Counted from the stretch's first letter, positions 28,796-37,409 are shown. The stretch: 64,000 bases of DNA from Rheinheimera sp. D18 (GCF_004345025.1 NZ_CP037745.1:124001-188000); one strand, 5' to 3'. Notes: a model not told the origin generated them from the sequence alone. Translations and numbers: made by a program.

Positions 28796-29278
28796 TTAGC
28801 TTGCCGTATTGTTGTAGCGGATGCTGGTAATAAACCAGAGTTTATTGCCGGTAGGCGTGGGCACTATAGCTTCGTCGTCTACCGATTTTTTCAGCAGCGC
28901 ACGTGCCATGGGTGAATCTATCGAGATGTAATCATTACGACCATATATTTCATCTGGGCCAACAATACGGAAGCTTAGCTGCTCATCTTGCTCGTTTTCA
29001 ACGTCGACCCAAGCGCCAAAAAACACTCGACCGTCTTGTTGCGGCGAGTATTCAACAATTTTAACGGCTTCAATACGCTTACGCAGAAAACGTATACGTG
29101 AATCTATCTGGCGTAATAAGCGTTTGTTCTCTTTGTAATCTGCGTTTTCACTACGGTCACCAAGGCTAGCCGCCCAAGCGACTTTAGCCGTAACGTCGGG
29201 GCGCTGTTCACGCCATAAATAGTTAAGTTCGTGCTGTAGAGCGTCATAGCCCTCGCGGGTAATTAAATTGGTGCGCAT
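28796..29278 (-). CDS. greB: Transcription elongation factor GreB
   Basis: GreB rescues backtracked RNA polymerase by stimulating transcript cleavage. The 160-residue protein has the N-terminal coiled coil with the GDRSENADYKENKR tip, carrying the conserved acidic pair. It also has the C-terminal FKBP-like domain (VGPDEIYGRNDYISIDSPMARALL). It is divergent from ompR, and tex lies downstream on the same strand, the same order as in E. coli. Confidence 0.96.
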   Translation of the reverse strand: MRTNLITREGYDALQHELNYLWREQRPDVTAKVAWAASLGDRSENADYKENKRLLRQIDSRIRFLRKRIEAVKIVEYSPQQDGRVFFGAWVDVENEQDEQLSFRIVGPDEIYGRNDYISIDSPMARALLKKSVDDEAIVPTPTGNKLWFITSIRYNNTAS

Positions 29279-29365
29279 AGTTCATTAAAGCTAAATAAAT
29301 TTGCTGCTGATGGTAGCAGCTTTTGCCAAGGTGCAGTAACAAATGACATAAATACCGAGCTGATT

Positions 29366-29393
29366 TTGCCGAAGCTGTATTTTTGTTTATAGT
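29366..29393 (+). promoter_or_regulatory. Possible promoter of ompR-envZ
   Basis: TTGCCG (29366-29371) and TATAGT (29388-29393) are spaced 16 bases apart, about 50 bases before the ompR start. Found by eye only. Confidence 0.45.
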
Positions 29394-29445
29394 ACAGCGA
29401 TATAGTAACACGATAGAACATATCAAAGAGTATGGAAGCTTTATT

Positions 29446-30171
29446 ATGGCAAGTTTAGAAACCCCGAAAATTCTCGTTGTTGACGATGATGTGCGTTTGC
29501 GTAACTTACTTGAACGCTACTTAGTTGAGCAGGGCTATATTGTGCGCAGTGTCGGTAATTATGAGCAAATGCAGCGCTTAATGGAGCGAGAGAATTTTCA
29601 TTTGCTAGTATTAGATTTAATGTTACCCGGCGAAGATGGCTTATCGATTTGCCGTAAGCTGCGCCAGCAAGAAAATGAAATACCTATTATTATGCTTACG
29701 GCAAAAGGCGATGAGGTTGACCGTATTATTGGCCTAGAAATGGGCGCCGATGATTACCTACCAAAACCGTTTAATCCGCGCGAGCTGTTAGCACGAATTC
29801 GTGCAGTAATGCGCCGTAAAAGCAAAGAGTTACCGGGTGCACCTAGCCAATTAGAAAGCACGATTGAATTTGGCCCGTTTAAGTTTAATTTAGCCACCCG
29901 CGAGATGCGTAAAGGTGATGAGCTATTGCCACTTACTAGCGGCGAGTATGCGGTACTAAAGGTGTTGGTTAGTCATCCACGGGAGCCATTATCTCGGGAT
30001 AAATTAATGAACCAGGCTCGCGGCCGCGACTATTCTGCGATGGAACGCAGTATCGACGTACAGGTATCACGCTTGCGACGTATGCTAGAAGATGACGCCG
30101 CCAGCCCACGCTATATTCAAACGGTGTGGGGTTTAGGTTATGTGTTTGTACCCGATGGTAACGTTACCTAA
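29446..30171 (+). CDS. ompR: Osmoregulatory response regulator OmpR
   Basis: OmpR is the DNA-binding partner of EnvZ and controls porins and other envelope genes. The 241-residue protein has a receiver domain (ILVVDDDVRLRNLLERYL, phospho-acceptor Asp57 in VLDLMLPGEDG, conserved Lys in LPKPFNPRE). A C-terminal winged helix contains RSIDVQVSRLRRMLEDD. The ATG at 29446 is chosen over the longer frame from 29383 because GGAAG lies 7 bases upstream and because the protein then begins like E. coli OmpR. The stop is directly joined to the envZ start (TAAATG). Confidence 0.96.
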   Translation: MASLETPKILVVDDDVRLRNLLERYLVEQGYIVRSVGNYEQMQRLMERENFHLLVLDLMLPGEDGLSICRKLRQQENEIPIIMLTAKGDEVDRIIGLEMGADDYLPKPFNPRELLARIRAVMRRKSKELPGAPSQLESTIEFGPFKFNLATREMRKGDELLPLTSGEYAVLKVLVSHPREPLSRDKLMNQARGRDYSAMERSIDVQVSRLRRMLEDDAASPRYIQTVWGLGYVFVPDGNVT

Positions 30172-31476
30172 ATGCGCTTGTTGCCCCGCAGCGCCTTTGG
30201 TCAAACGGTTTTTTTAATTGGCTTTTTGTTGCTAATTAACCAACTAATGTCGTATTTGTCGGTAGCATTCTACGTTATTAAACCCAGCACCCAACAAATT
30301 AACCACTTAATTGCCAAGCAAATTAAAGTAGTATTTATTGATAGTAACCAAACCGAGCCACTGCTTTCTTCCGAGCTTACCGAGCGCTTTCAACACGTTA
30401 CTGGTATTGAAGTGTATTCTGAGGCGCAAGCACTACAGAAAGGTTTGGCGCAGGCAATTTATTACAAATACTTTTCTGACTTAATGTCGCGCGAGCTAGG
30501 TGGCGCGGCAGAGGTGCGGGTAGCGCAAGGTGACTCTTATGCCTTTTGGGTGCAGCCACCGCAAGCGCCAAACTATTGGATAAAAGTGCCATTAACCGGA
30601 CTAGACGAAACTGATTTTTCACCGCTAACTTTTTATTTATTGATAATAGGCGTGCTAAGTGTGGTTGGTGGTTGGCTGTTTGCTCGGCAGTTAAACCGAC
30701 CTTTAAAGAGCTTACAGCAGGCGGCTTTACAAGTTGGGCGTGGTGATTTTCCACCGCCGCTGGCGGAAAATAAAGGCTCAACCGAAGTTATTGCCGTAAC
30801 CAAGGCGTTTAACTATATGGCGCGTGGCATTCAGCAGCTAGAACAAGATCGCGCCTTGTTAATGGCGGGTGTGTCACACGACTTGCGCACGCCGTTAACG
30901 CGTATTCGCCTAGCGTCAGAAATGATGCAAGAACCGGATAACTGGATCCGCGATGGCATTGTTAGCGATATTGAAGATATGAATGCCATTATTGACCAGT
31001 TTATTGATTATTTGCGCCATCACAAAGAAGAACCCGGACAAAAAGAAAGCCTAAATACGCTAGTGCATGAACTAGTGCAGGCTGAACACTTGCAGCAGCG
31101 TAGCATTACCACCGAGTTAATGGATGACTTGCCTAAAGTAACCTTGCGACGTGTGGCAATGAAGCGAGTGCTAAATAACCTGCTAGAAAATGGGCTGCGT
31201 TATAGCGATGGTGATATCACTATTAGCACTGGTTTTGAACGCAACCGTAAGCGTGTGTACTTACAAGTGCGTGATCACGGGCCTGGTATTCCTGAGGAGC
31301 AAATGAAGGCGATGTTTGAACCCTTTACTCAAGGCGATGTAGCCCGAGGTAGTGGCGGTTCTGGTTTAGGTTTAGCGATTATTAAAAAGATTGTTGATAT
31401 GCATCATGGCGATATAACCTTGCATAATCATGCCTTTGGCGGCCTAGTGGTCACGGTATATTTACCTCTGCGTTAG
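30172..31476 (+). CDS. envZ: Sensor histidine kinase EnvZ
   Basis: EnvZ phosphorylates and dephosphorylates OmpR. The 434-residue protein has two membrane helices (about 11-35 and 152-170) around a periplasmic domain. It continues with a HAMP region, the H-box [14 protein letters not shown] with His236, and an ATPase domain with [18 protein letters not shown] and GSGLGLAI. It is adjacent to ompR with no gap and therefore co-translated. The periplasmic segment is about as long as in enteric EnvZ. Confidence 0.95.
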   Translation: MRLLPRSAFGQTVFLIGFLLLINQLMSYLSVAFYVIKPSTQQINHLIAKQIKVVFIDSNQTEPLLSSELTERFQHVTGIEVYSEAQALQKGLAQAIYYKYFSDLMSRELGGAAEVRVAQGDSYAFWVQPPQAPNYWIKVPLTGLDETDFSPLTFYLLIIGVLSVVGGWLFARQLNRPLKSLQQAALQVGRGDFPPPLAENKGSTEVIAVTKAFNYMARGIQQLEQDRALLMAGVSHDLRTPLTRIRLASEMMQEPDNWIRDGIVSDIEDMNAIIDQFIDYLRHHKEEPGQKESLNTLVHELVQAEHLQQRSITTELMDDLPKVTLRRVAMKRVLNNLLENGLRYSDGDITISTGFERNRKRVYLQVRDHGPGIPEEQMKAMFEPFTQGDVARGSGGSGLGLAIIKKIVDMHHGDITLHNHAFGGLVVTVYLPLR

Positions 31477-31483
31477 CGCATGA

Positions 31484-32347
31484 TTATTTAGATTTAATTA
31501 ATAGTCGTAATCGAGAAACAATAGCTTCGAGCATAGTTTTATCTTGCCAGTATTGATTATGCGATAGCGGGTTCCAACTTGCTGATAGCCACCCCCAAAA
31601 GCCCGCACTGGCATTTATTTCAATATCGGTTACCAAGTTGGCATACTCGGCCGACAACTCAGCAAGCGGCCAACCGAGCACATCATCTTTATCATAGTAA
31701 TTGTGCCAACTAAAGCTGGGGTTAGGCTTGGTAAAGGGGATAATTTGCTCCATTGCATGCGCGGCAACAAAAATAGGAATATTGCAGCCGGTAGTAATAA
31801 GTGCCACCATTGCATCACCGCGTATAAAGGCAATATCTTCATCTGTTAATGGCGTGTCACCACTAATACCTGCTTGGTAACGCTTTATATCACGCCAGAT
31901 CCCCGCTGCAGGTTTGCTGCCGGCCTTAGCTTGTTGAGCGTCCCATAAATAGCATGACAGCACATGCCCACCTAGCGAATGCGCTAGCATTACCAGCTTA
32001 CCGTCGTTTGTTAGCTGTTGCTTGGCTCGGTACAGCGCTCGAGCAATTTTAAGCTGGGCATAGTGATACAAACTATGTGGCTGCTCTTTTCTATGTTCTA
32101 ACGCTGCGGCATCGGCAAAACCAAACAACATAAAGCGACGCAGCACACGCCAACGTAAACGCGAACCTACTGCTTGCCATACCCGTTGTTCGTTATATTG
32201 CAATAAGTCTTGGTAATACACATTGTTGTAATACAGCTGTTCTGCGGTCGTGCCGAGTGTGCGTTGTAATTGAGCAAATAATCTATCTGCATAATCGGGT
32301 GTAGTTTCACCCATACCATGAATAGTGACTAAAGCTAATGCCTTCAT
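31484..32347 (-). CDS. Alpha/beta hydrolase-like protein of unknown role
   Basis: The 287-residue cytoplasmic protein begins ALVTIHGMGETTPDYADRL and contains a nucleophile-elbow motif AHSLGGHVLSCYL. These are typical of lipase/esterase-like alpha/beta hydrolases. A late His is hard to assign with certainty. There is no signal peptide and no membrane segment. It converges on envZ with a 7-base gap. I cannot name the substrate. Confidence 0.65.
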   Translation of the reverse strand: MKALALVTIHGMGETTPDYADRLFAQLQRTLGTTAEQLYYNNVYYQDLLQYNEQRVWQAVGSRLRWRVLRRFMLFGFADAAALEHRKEQPHSLYHYAQLKIARALYRAKQQLTNDGKLVMLAHSLGGHVLSCYLWDAQQAKAGSKPAAGIWRDIKRYQAGISGDTPLTDEDIAFIRGDAMVALITTGCNIPIFVAAHAMEQIIPFTKPNPSFSWHNYYDKDDVLGWPLAELSAEYANLVTDIEINASAGFWGWLSASWNPLSHNQYWQDKTMLEAIVSRLRLLIKSK

Positions 32348-32552
32348 TGTTTTGCTCTTTTTGACCTAGGTTTACGTAAGTTTCAATAGCTTAACGTTAA
32401 CATTGTATAGCTGAAACCGTGTAATTTGTCACACTTGAAACGTGATTGCAGCTTTTAAGTGCGCTGGCGCACCGACAGCTTAGTTACAGTCGCCTAAAGT
32501 GTGTGGGTAGCCAATGCAGTGTTGCAACGGCCTTACTAGCAACGAGGTTTAT

Positions 32553-32912
32553 ATGAACAAGTATAACGAACCACAAAAAGCTGACCATACCGATAAAGCG
32601 GATACGAAAATAAAAGCTGACGCCAACATGCAACAGGATGGCCATGCTAAGACTGATGTAACCGCAAATAAAACCAGTATGGATGTAAAAGCCGATAAGG
32701 CAACACAACCGGCTGCTGGCCAAAAAAAATGGCCACAACAAGTTAAAGCTGCAAAAACGCAGTGGGGTAAACTTAGCGAAGCAGAGATTTTAGGCAGCGA
32801 CGGCAATCCGTCACAACTGTCTGGCTTAGTGCAAAAGCACTACCACATTGCTAGCGATGCGGCCGACAAACAGGTAAAAACCTTTTTAGATAGTTGCCGC
32901 CACACAGCATAG
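32553..32912 (+). CDS. CsbD family stress-type protein
   Basis: The 119-residue product has a hydrophilic, Lys/Asp/Ala-rich N-terminal half with repeated KADxxxKADA-like stretches. A CsbD-like domain follows from about 56 (WPQQVKAAKTQWGKLSEAEI through DKQVKTFLDSC). CsbD proteins are general stress proteins of unknown mechanism. The ATG at 32553 has GAGG at 5 bases and gives the natural N-terminus. The longer frame from 32514 has no support. The BON-domain gene follows 70 bases later. Confidence 0.8.
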   Translation: MNKYNEPQKADHTDKADTKIKADANMQQDGHAKTDVTANKTSMDVKADKATQPAAGQKKWPQQVKAAKTQWGKLSEAEILGSDGNPSQLSGLVQKHYHIASDAADKQVKTFLDSCRHTA

Positions 32913-32982
32913 CCATAAAGGGTTGCCGGCACGACAATACTTGTTACCGGTGTACGCTGTTTCTTCATTAAAGGACTATAAA

Positions 32983-33813
32983 ATGAATACGTTAAATGCA
33001 AAGTTACTGCTAGCAGCGGCGGTGTCGTTAGCTCTTAGCAGCGGTGCAGTGTATGCCGATGATAAGGATCAAGCTGGGCCGGTGGTTAATGCGCGGCAAG
33101 AGGCACAAATTTGGACGACATATGCACTTAGCCCTTATTTACGGGCTACCGATCTTAGTATTAGTGTTGTAGACGGCAAAGCTACGCTAACAGGTAACGT
33201 GGCAGAAGATGTGCAAAAAGATTTGGCTGAAGCCATTGCCGAGGGCGTTAACGGCATAAAAAAAGTAGATAACCAAATTAAAGTCGAAGCCGACTATAAG
33301 GCACCAAACCGCAGTAATACGCGCGGTTATGCTGATGTTGTTGATGACGCCACCATTACGTCAGCGGTTAAGTCGAAACTGCTATGGAGTAAGTATACCG
33401 AAGGTATGGATACCAAAGTAAGCACTAACAATGGCAAGGTAGAGCTAACGGGCAGTGTTACTTCGGCAGAGGCTAAAAAACATGCAGAAACTTTAGCAAA
33501 GAATACCAAAGGTGTACGGTCAGTTGATAATCGAATCGTAATTAGTGATAAAGCGGCCAACGGTAAAAGTTACAGCAAAACCAGTGCTGAAGGCGGTTCA
33601 GTCATTGCCGATAGTTGGATCACAACTAAGGTAAAATCGACTTTTATGTATTCGAGCAACGTTAATAGCTCCGATATTTCAGTTAATACCGATAAAGGTA
33701 TAGTTACCTTAGCGGGCAACGTTGATAGTGGTGCAGAGCAAGCATTAGCCATTGAGTTAGCTCAGAATATTAGAGGTGTTAAAAGTGTTAATGCTAAACA
33801 GCTGATATTTTAA
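32983..33813 (+). CDS. Periplasmic protein with three BON domains
   Basis: The 276-residue protein has a signal peptide (about 1-25, ending VYA) and three successive BON domains, each ending in a G(V/I)xxV(D/N) motif: GVNGIKKVDNQIKV, KGVRSVDNRIVI and RGVKSVNAKQLIF. Proteins of the OsmY type have two such domains and are made under osmotic and stationary stress. The ATG has AAAGGA at 6 bases, so this start is firm. The pairing with CsbD suggests a stress-response transcript. Confidence 0.87.
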   Translation: MNTLNAKLLLAAAVSLALSSGAVYADDKDQAGPVVNARQEAQIWTTYALSPYLRATDLSISVVDGKATLTGNVAEDVQKDLAEAIAEGVNGIKKVDNQIKVEADYKAPNRSNTRGYADVVDDATITSAVKSKLLWSKYTEGMDTKVSTNNGKVELTGSVTSAEAKKHAETLAKNTKGVRSVDNRIVISDKAANGKSYSKTSAEGGSVIADSWITTKVKSTFMYSSNVNSSDISVNTDKGIVTLAGNVDSGAEQALAIELAQNIRGVKSVNAKQLIF

Positions 33814-33858
33814 GCGCCGTATTATCTATTACTGATAATAGGTATTGATATGGGTTAT

Positions 33859-33891
33859 TCGGGCTAGGTGTTCATTATTTACTTAGCCCGA
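33859..33891 (+). terminator. Probable terminator after the BON-domain gene
   Basis: TCGGGCTA (33859-33866) pairs with TAGCCCGA (33884-33891) around a 17-base loop. The following sequence is only moderately T-rich, so termination is likely but not certain. Confidence 0.5.
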
Positions 33892-33928
33892 TTTCTAGTT
33901 ATAGCCGTGTAAATGTGAAGAGTGCATT

Positions 33929-34225
33929 ATGATTGAATCACAGCAAGCTAAGCCACATTCGTATTACTTGGCGCAGCAATTACACGTTGAAGCGCTCAGT
34001 GCTGATATGGTGCAGTTGCGCTGTAATACCTTATTACAGCAGAATATATGGCAGCAACAACGACGTCAGTTACAGCACTATAATCAACATTTACTGCTCA
34101 ATTTGTGGCATGCCGCTATGCAACATGCCAGCATGCACGCTGAGTTACAGCAACTTAAGCTTGATAGCCAATGTGATGGCTTAACGCAAACTGATCTGTA
34201 CCAGCAACAGTGGACACTTCACTAA
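33929..34225 (+). CDS. Small hypothetical protein whose end is replaced by the insertion sequence
   Basis: The 98-residue product is Gln/Leu/His-rich, with no signal peptide or recognised domain. A good GAAGAG site precedes the ATG. Codon 94 is the last chromosomal codon. The final Trp-Thr-Leu-His and the stop come from the inverted repeat of the IS3-family element starting at 34211. Joining the bases after the element to the same frame would give about nine further residues before a TAG at 35444-35446, so the loss is small. The function is unknown, and the gene may still be active. Confidence 0.55.
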   Translation: MIESQQAKPHSYYLAQQLHVEALSADMVQLRCNTLLQQNIWQQQRRQLQHYNQHLLLNLWHAAMQHASMHAELQQLKLDSQCDGLTQTDLYQQQWTLH

Positions 34226-34227
34226 GC
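34211..34227 (+). repeat. Left terminal inverted repeat of the IS3-family element
   Basis: TGGACACTTCACTAAGC matches the complement of the right end at 15 of 17 positions. It contains the orfB stop codon. Confidence 0.85.
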
Positions 34228-35037
34228 ACTGTTCTTCAATTCAAAATTCTCTGGGCTAAGATAGCCAAGGGCACTATGCCTTCTGGTCTTATTGTAATCA
34301 ACTTCAATGTATTCAAAAACGTGTTGGCGCATTGTTTCACGATCCATTATCGGCTCATCCTGGATTGCTTCAACCTTCAATGAGTGGAAGAAGCTTTCCG
34401 CACAGGCATTGTCCCAGCACCAGGCTTTACGGCTCATGCTTTGCACCAGTTGGTGCTTGGTAATCAAGTCACGGTAATCATGCGAGCAATATTGGCTGCC
34501 GCGATCACTATGAACGATCACCTTTTTCGGGAAGCCGCGACGGAACAAAGCCATGTTCAATGCGCTGCACACCAGATCTGCTGTCATACGGTTGCTCATC
34601 GACCAGCCAATTACTGCACGCGAATACAGATCAATGATTACCGCCAGATACAGCCAGCCCTCGCTGGTCATCAGGTACGTGATGTCACCGACCCATTTCT
34701 GGTTCGGGCCTGTTGCGCTAAAGTCCTGCTCAAGCAAGTTTGGGGCGACTGGCAGCGAATGCTTGCTGTCGGTCGTCACTTTAAACTTGCGGGCAGCTTT
34801 AGCCACTAAACCCTGGCGCTCCATGCTGTTCAGTATGGTTTTGATATCCGGTTTCTTGCCATGCTCAGCAAGGTCAACCTGAATGCGCCTGGAACCATTA
34901 CGCGCTTTGGAAGCGTCAAACGCTTCCTTTATCAGCACATCACGCTCGGCACGTTTCACCGCCCTTGGACGCGGCGTCAGGCCGCTTTTACGCCAGGCAT
35001 AATACCCACTACGCGATACCTGAAGCACCGCCACCAT
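34222..35037 (-). CDS. IS3-family transposase OrfB (DDE integrase core)
   Basis: The 271-residue frame has an HTH_21-like start (SRSGYYAWRKSG) and an rve integrase core. The catalytic acids are seen in WVGDITYL, HSDRGSQY and NACAESFFHSLK (DDE). It ends NKTRRHSALGYLSPENFE, typical of the family. The frame is open upstream to the slippery site, so the active protein is an OrfAB fusion of about 383 residues made by -1 frameshifting. The ATG at 35037 may have no independent use. Confidence 0.94.
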   Translation of the reverse strand: MVAVLQVSRSGYYAWRKSGLTPRPRAVKRAERDVLIKEAFDASKARNGSRRIQVDLAEHGKKPDIKTILNSMERQGLVAKAARKFKVTTDSKHSLPVAPNLLEQDFSATGPNQKWVGDITYLMTSEGWLYLAVIIDLYSRAVIGWSMSNRMTADLVCSALNMALFRRGFPKKVIVHSDRGSQYCSHDYRDLITKHQLVQSMSRKAWCWDNACAESFFHSLKVEAIQDEPIMDRETMRQHVFEYIEVDYNKTRRHSALGYLSPENFELKNSA

Positions 35038-35087
35038 TCTGATTAACGAGAGCAGGTGCTGATGCTCCAGAATAAACTCAAACCGGG

Positions 35088-35372
35088 CTACTTTTGGTTT
35101 TTCGCGAAGTAGGTGGCCGCCTTTTTTAAGATGGCCAAGTCCTCTGCCTGCTCGGCTAATTGGCGCTTCAGACGGGCAACTTCAGCAGCAAGCTCCGACT
35201 CTCGTTCACTGGTGGTAGACTTTTTCTCCGCCGCAGTACGCCAGTTATATAACTGAGATTCATGCAGTTTTAATTTTCTGGCGGTGGCTGCAACACCAAT
35301 CTTATCTGCCAGTTTCAGGGCTTCAGCTTTAAATTCAGCGGTATGTGTTTTGCGGATTTTCTTTGTTGACAT
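35088..35372 (-). CDS. IS3-family transposase OrfA (helix-turn-helix)
   Basis: The 94-residue protein has an N-terminal HTH (FKAEALKLADKIGVAATARKL). A leucine-zipper-like coiled coil follows (ESELAAEVARLKRQLAEQAEDL), and it ends KKAATYFAKNQK. OrfA alone can act as a regulator of transposition. It carries the frameshift heptamer near its 3' end. Confidence 0.92.
   Translation of the reverse strand: MSTKKIRKTHTAEFKAEALKLADKIGVAATARKLKLHESQLYNWRTAAEKKSTTSERESELAAEVARLKRQLAEQAEDLAILKKAATYFAKNQK
35121..35127 (-). promoter_or_regulatory. Programmed -1 frameshift site joining orfA and orfB
   Basis: Read on the minus strand, the orfA codons TTA AAA AAG give the slippery heptamer A AAA AAG. A slip of one base back enters the orfB frame, which is open from there through the orfB start. 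This is the classical IS3-family arrangement. Confidence 0.85.
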
Positions 35373-35399
35373 TATTCACCTCGTTAAGCGATTGTACTC

Positions 35400-35416
35400 G
35401 CTTAGCAAAGTGTCCA
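35400..35416 (-). repeat. Right terminal inverted repeat of the IS3-family element
   Basis: On the minus strand it reads TGGACACTTTGCTAAGC, differing from the left repeat at two central bases. It lies upstream of orfA. Confidence 0.85.
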
Positions 35417-35457
35417 AAAGTGTTGGTACGGATCACTACTTTATAGCGATAACTGGA

Positions 35458-35479
35458 GGCATTATTTTGACATAATGCC
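35458..35479. repeat. Perfect hairpin between the IS element and the acetyltransferase
   Basis: GGCATTAT and ATAATGCC are perfect 8-base arms around TTTGAC. It lacks a long T-run on either strand. It may be the remains of a terminator for the small gene cut by the element, or a weak terminator for the acetyltransferase gene. Confidence 0.45.
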
Positions 35480-35508
35480 TTTGCCTACTCTGATACGTGG
35501 TGGCATCG

Positions 35509-35757
35509 CTAACGCAAAAACCGTTGCACGTAAGAGCAGCTGGCATGTACCTGATATTGTTGTGTGTTGGCCCAGGCCAAACCGTGACGCACAAGCTTTT
35601 CGGCTAAGCCTTTGCCACGAAATTCGGGTGGTACAAAGGTGTGATGAAAATTAATACTGCTGCCATTTAGTGTGTAGTCCAGCACGGCTTCAGCGTTGCC
35701 TTGGGTTAGCACAAAGCGTTGTTGTTCCGGCTGGTGGCTAATTGTAAGATCGGTCAT
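35509..35757 (-). CDS. Small GNAT N-acetyltransferase (YjdJ-like)
   Basis: The 82-residue protein is a single minimal GNAT domain. It has a beta-strand start (FVLTQGNAEAVLDY), an acetyl-CoA loop FRGKGLAEKLVRHGL and an ASCSYVQRFL end. This is the COG2388 type, which usually continues a few residues further (HPEY), so the C-terminus is short by comparison. The substrate is unknown. It overlaps the upstream gene by 4 bases (ATGA) and the two form an operon. Confidence 0.75.
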   Translation of the reverse strand: MTDLTISHQPEQQRFVLTQGNAEAVLDYTLNGSSINFHHTFVPPEFRGKGLAEKLVRHGLAWANTQQYQVHASCSYVQRFLR

Positions 35758-36020
35758 GCGTCATCTCCAAGCCATGGGGTTTCTGGTAGTAATGCTAAAT
35801 GAGCAACATAGCGCTCTAGGTTAAAGTCTTGTTGGTGCTCTATTACATCAATCATTTCTGGCGCCAAAGCGCAGGCAATTAGCTCTATGGCTTGCTCTCT
35901 GCTGTGGCTTTTCATTCTTAACCGCATTAGTGTTTCAGTTACTTGTTTTGGGTAATTGTCGGCTAATTGGTTTTCTACCACTTCAAATAGCATTGCTTGG
36001 TCGAGTAGCTCTTCGCTCAT
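35754..36020 (-). CDS. Small conserved-looking hypothetical protein
   Basis: The 88-residue protein is acidic and probably all-helical, with REQAIELIACALAPEMIDVI and a terminal LPETPW. It has no signal peptide and no Cys motif. An exact AGGAGG lies before the ATG, so it is surely translated. It overlaps the GNAT gene by ATGA. I do not recognise a family. Confidence 0.7.
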   Translation of the reverse strand: MSEELLDQAMLFEVVENQLADNYPKQVTETLMRLRMKSHSREQAIELIACALAPEMIDVIEHQQDFNLERYVAHLALLPETPWLGDDA

Positions 36021-36170
36021 GCGAGCCTCCTAATTATAGTGCGTGCACCAGTATGGAATATCTGGCTGAACTTGCCAATGCTGAACAGAAAAAACCGGCG
36101 CTGGATAGTATTTAGCTAAGGCTTTCGCTAAGCTGGGGCACAATAGAAATACTCTTTTAGTGATAACCCG

Positions 36171-37409
36171 ATGCAAGCAGCAATACCAGTTTGGCGCAGC
36201 CGCATTCAAGCACTTGGCCCTGGCATTTTAATGGCAACCGCCGCTATTGGTGGCTCGCATTTAGTGGCATCTACTCAAGCTGGCGCGTTGTTTGGCTGGC
36301 AGTTGGCGTGGCTAATTTTATTAGTTAATGTGCTTAAATACCCGTTTTTTCGCTTTGGTGTTGAATACACGCTAACGCGGCAAGAAAGCCTATTAATGGG
36401 TTATCAGCGCAAAGGCCGGGGCTATTTTTATAGTTTTATTGTGTTAAATATTATTGCCGCGGTGGTTAATACTGCCGGCGTGTTACTGCTTACCGCGAGC
36501 TTGTTGCAATATGCGCTGCCGGGTAATTTATCAGTGGTTTTATTATGCTGGTTAATCTTAGGCAGTTGCTTATTTATTTTGCTGCTGGGCCATTACAAAG
36601 CACTAGATAACGTGGCCAAGGTTATTATGCTGCTGTTAACGGTTAGCACCGTTATTGCTGCCATTATTGCGGTATTAAATGGCGCGCAAGCACCGGTTGG
36701 TTATATTGGCCCGTCGCCATGGACATTAGCTGGTTTAGGCTTCTTAGTTGCACTAATGGGGTGGATGCCTGCGCCAATCGAGATTTCTGCTATTAGCTCG
36801 TTATGGTTACAAGCCAAACAACGAGATATGCCTATTAGCCGTAAACAGGGGTTGCTCGACTTTAACTTAGGCTATTGGCTTACCGCTGGATTGGCGTTGG
36901 TATTTTTATCGCTGGGTGCGCTGGTGCAATATGGTAACGAGCAAAGTATTGCCTTGGCGGGTGGTGCTTTTGCCCAGCAACTTATAGATATGTATGCCAG
37001 TACCATTGGTGACTGGGCACGGCCATTAGTTGCGTTGATCGCTTTCTTATGTATGTTTGGTACTACTATTACCGTATTAGATGGTTATGCGCGCACCTTA
37101 CATGCGTCGTTTTCGCAGCTAGGTTGGATAACGCATAAGGCAGCATTACACTATTGGTTACTGGCACAGGCGGCTTGTGGTATGGCGGTGATACTATTTT
37201 TTAAAGCTGCGCTGGCACCAATGCTAACCTTTGCTATGACTTTAGCTTTTTTAACCACGCCGATATTTGCCTGGCTAAATTACAGTTTAATGCGTGGCAA
37301 CGGCGCAATAACGCTGAGCTGGCCACTTAGGTTGCTCAGCTGGGCGGGCTTATTGTACCTAAGTGGCTTTGCGCTGCTATTTTTACTGTGGTTTAGCGGT
37401 GTAATTTAG
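36171..37409 (+). CDS. NRAMP-like membrane transporter without the canonical metal-binding motif
   Basis: The 412-residue protein has about eleven membrane helices and the NRAMP start GPGILMATAAIGGSHLVAS. Proteins that transport Mn and Fe have DPGN in the first helix and an MPH motif in helix six. Here the equivalents are GGSH (27-30) and WMPAP (198-202). The Asp and Asn ligands are therefore replaced, while the Met next to Pro200 is kept. This fits one of the divergent NRAMP-related branches, with an unknown or different substrate. The ATG has no clear ribosome-binding site. It stands alone. Confidence 0.8.
   Translation: MQAAIPVWRSRIQALGPGILMATAAIGGSHLVASTQAGALFGWQLAWLILLVNVLKYPFFRFGVEYTLTRQESLLMGYQRKGRGYFYSFIVLNIIAAVVNTAGVLLLTASLLQYALPGNLSVVLLCWLILGSCLFILLLGHYKALDNVAKVIMLLLTVSTVIAAIIAVLNGAQAPVGYIGPSPWTLAGLGFLVALMGWMPAPIEISAISSLWLQAKQRDMPISRKQGLLDFNLGYWLTAGLALVFLSLGALVQYGNEQSIALAGGAFAQQLIDMYASTIGDWARPLVALIAFLCMFGTTITVLDGYARTLHASFSQLGWITHKAALHYWLLAQAACGMAVILFFKAALAPMLTFAMTLAFLTTPIFAWLNYSLMRGNGAITLSWPLRLLSWAGLLYLSGFALLFLLWFSGVI

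Larger units (their letters stand above)
34211..35416 (-). mobile_element. IS3-family insertion sequence, about 1206 bases
   Basis: The element has imperfect 17-base terminal inverted repeats starting TGGACACTT, with 15 matches, and the ends are TG and CA. It encodes orfA and orfB on the minus strand in relative -1 frames with a slippery heptamer. Both reading frames are intact, so it could be active. The flanking bases (CAG on the left, AAA on the right) show no clear target duplication. Its GC content looks higher than that of the neighbouring genes, consistent with recent arrival. Confidence 0.93.

Noticed and set aside
34384..34809. Open frame of 141 codons on the plus strand inside the IS element
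   Set aside because: It is antisense to the conserved transposase orfB, has no recognisable family and no ribosome-binding site.
35417..35508. Target-site duplication of the IS element
   Set aside because: Left flank CAG and right flank AAA differ, and four-base comparisons (ACAG and AAAG) also fail, so no duplication can be claimed.
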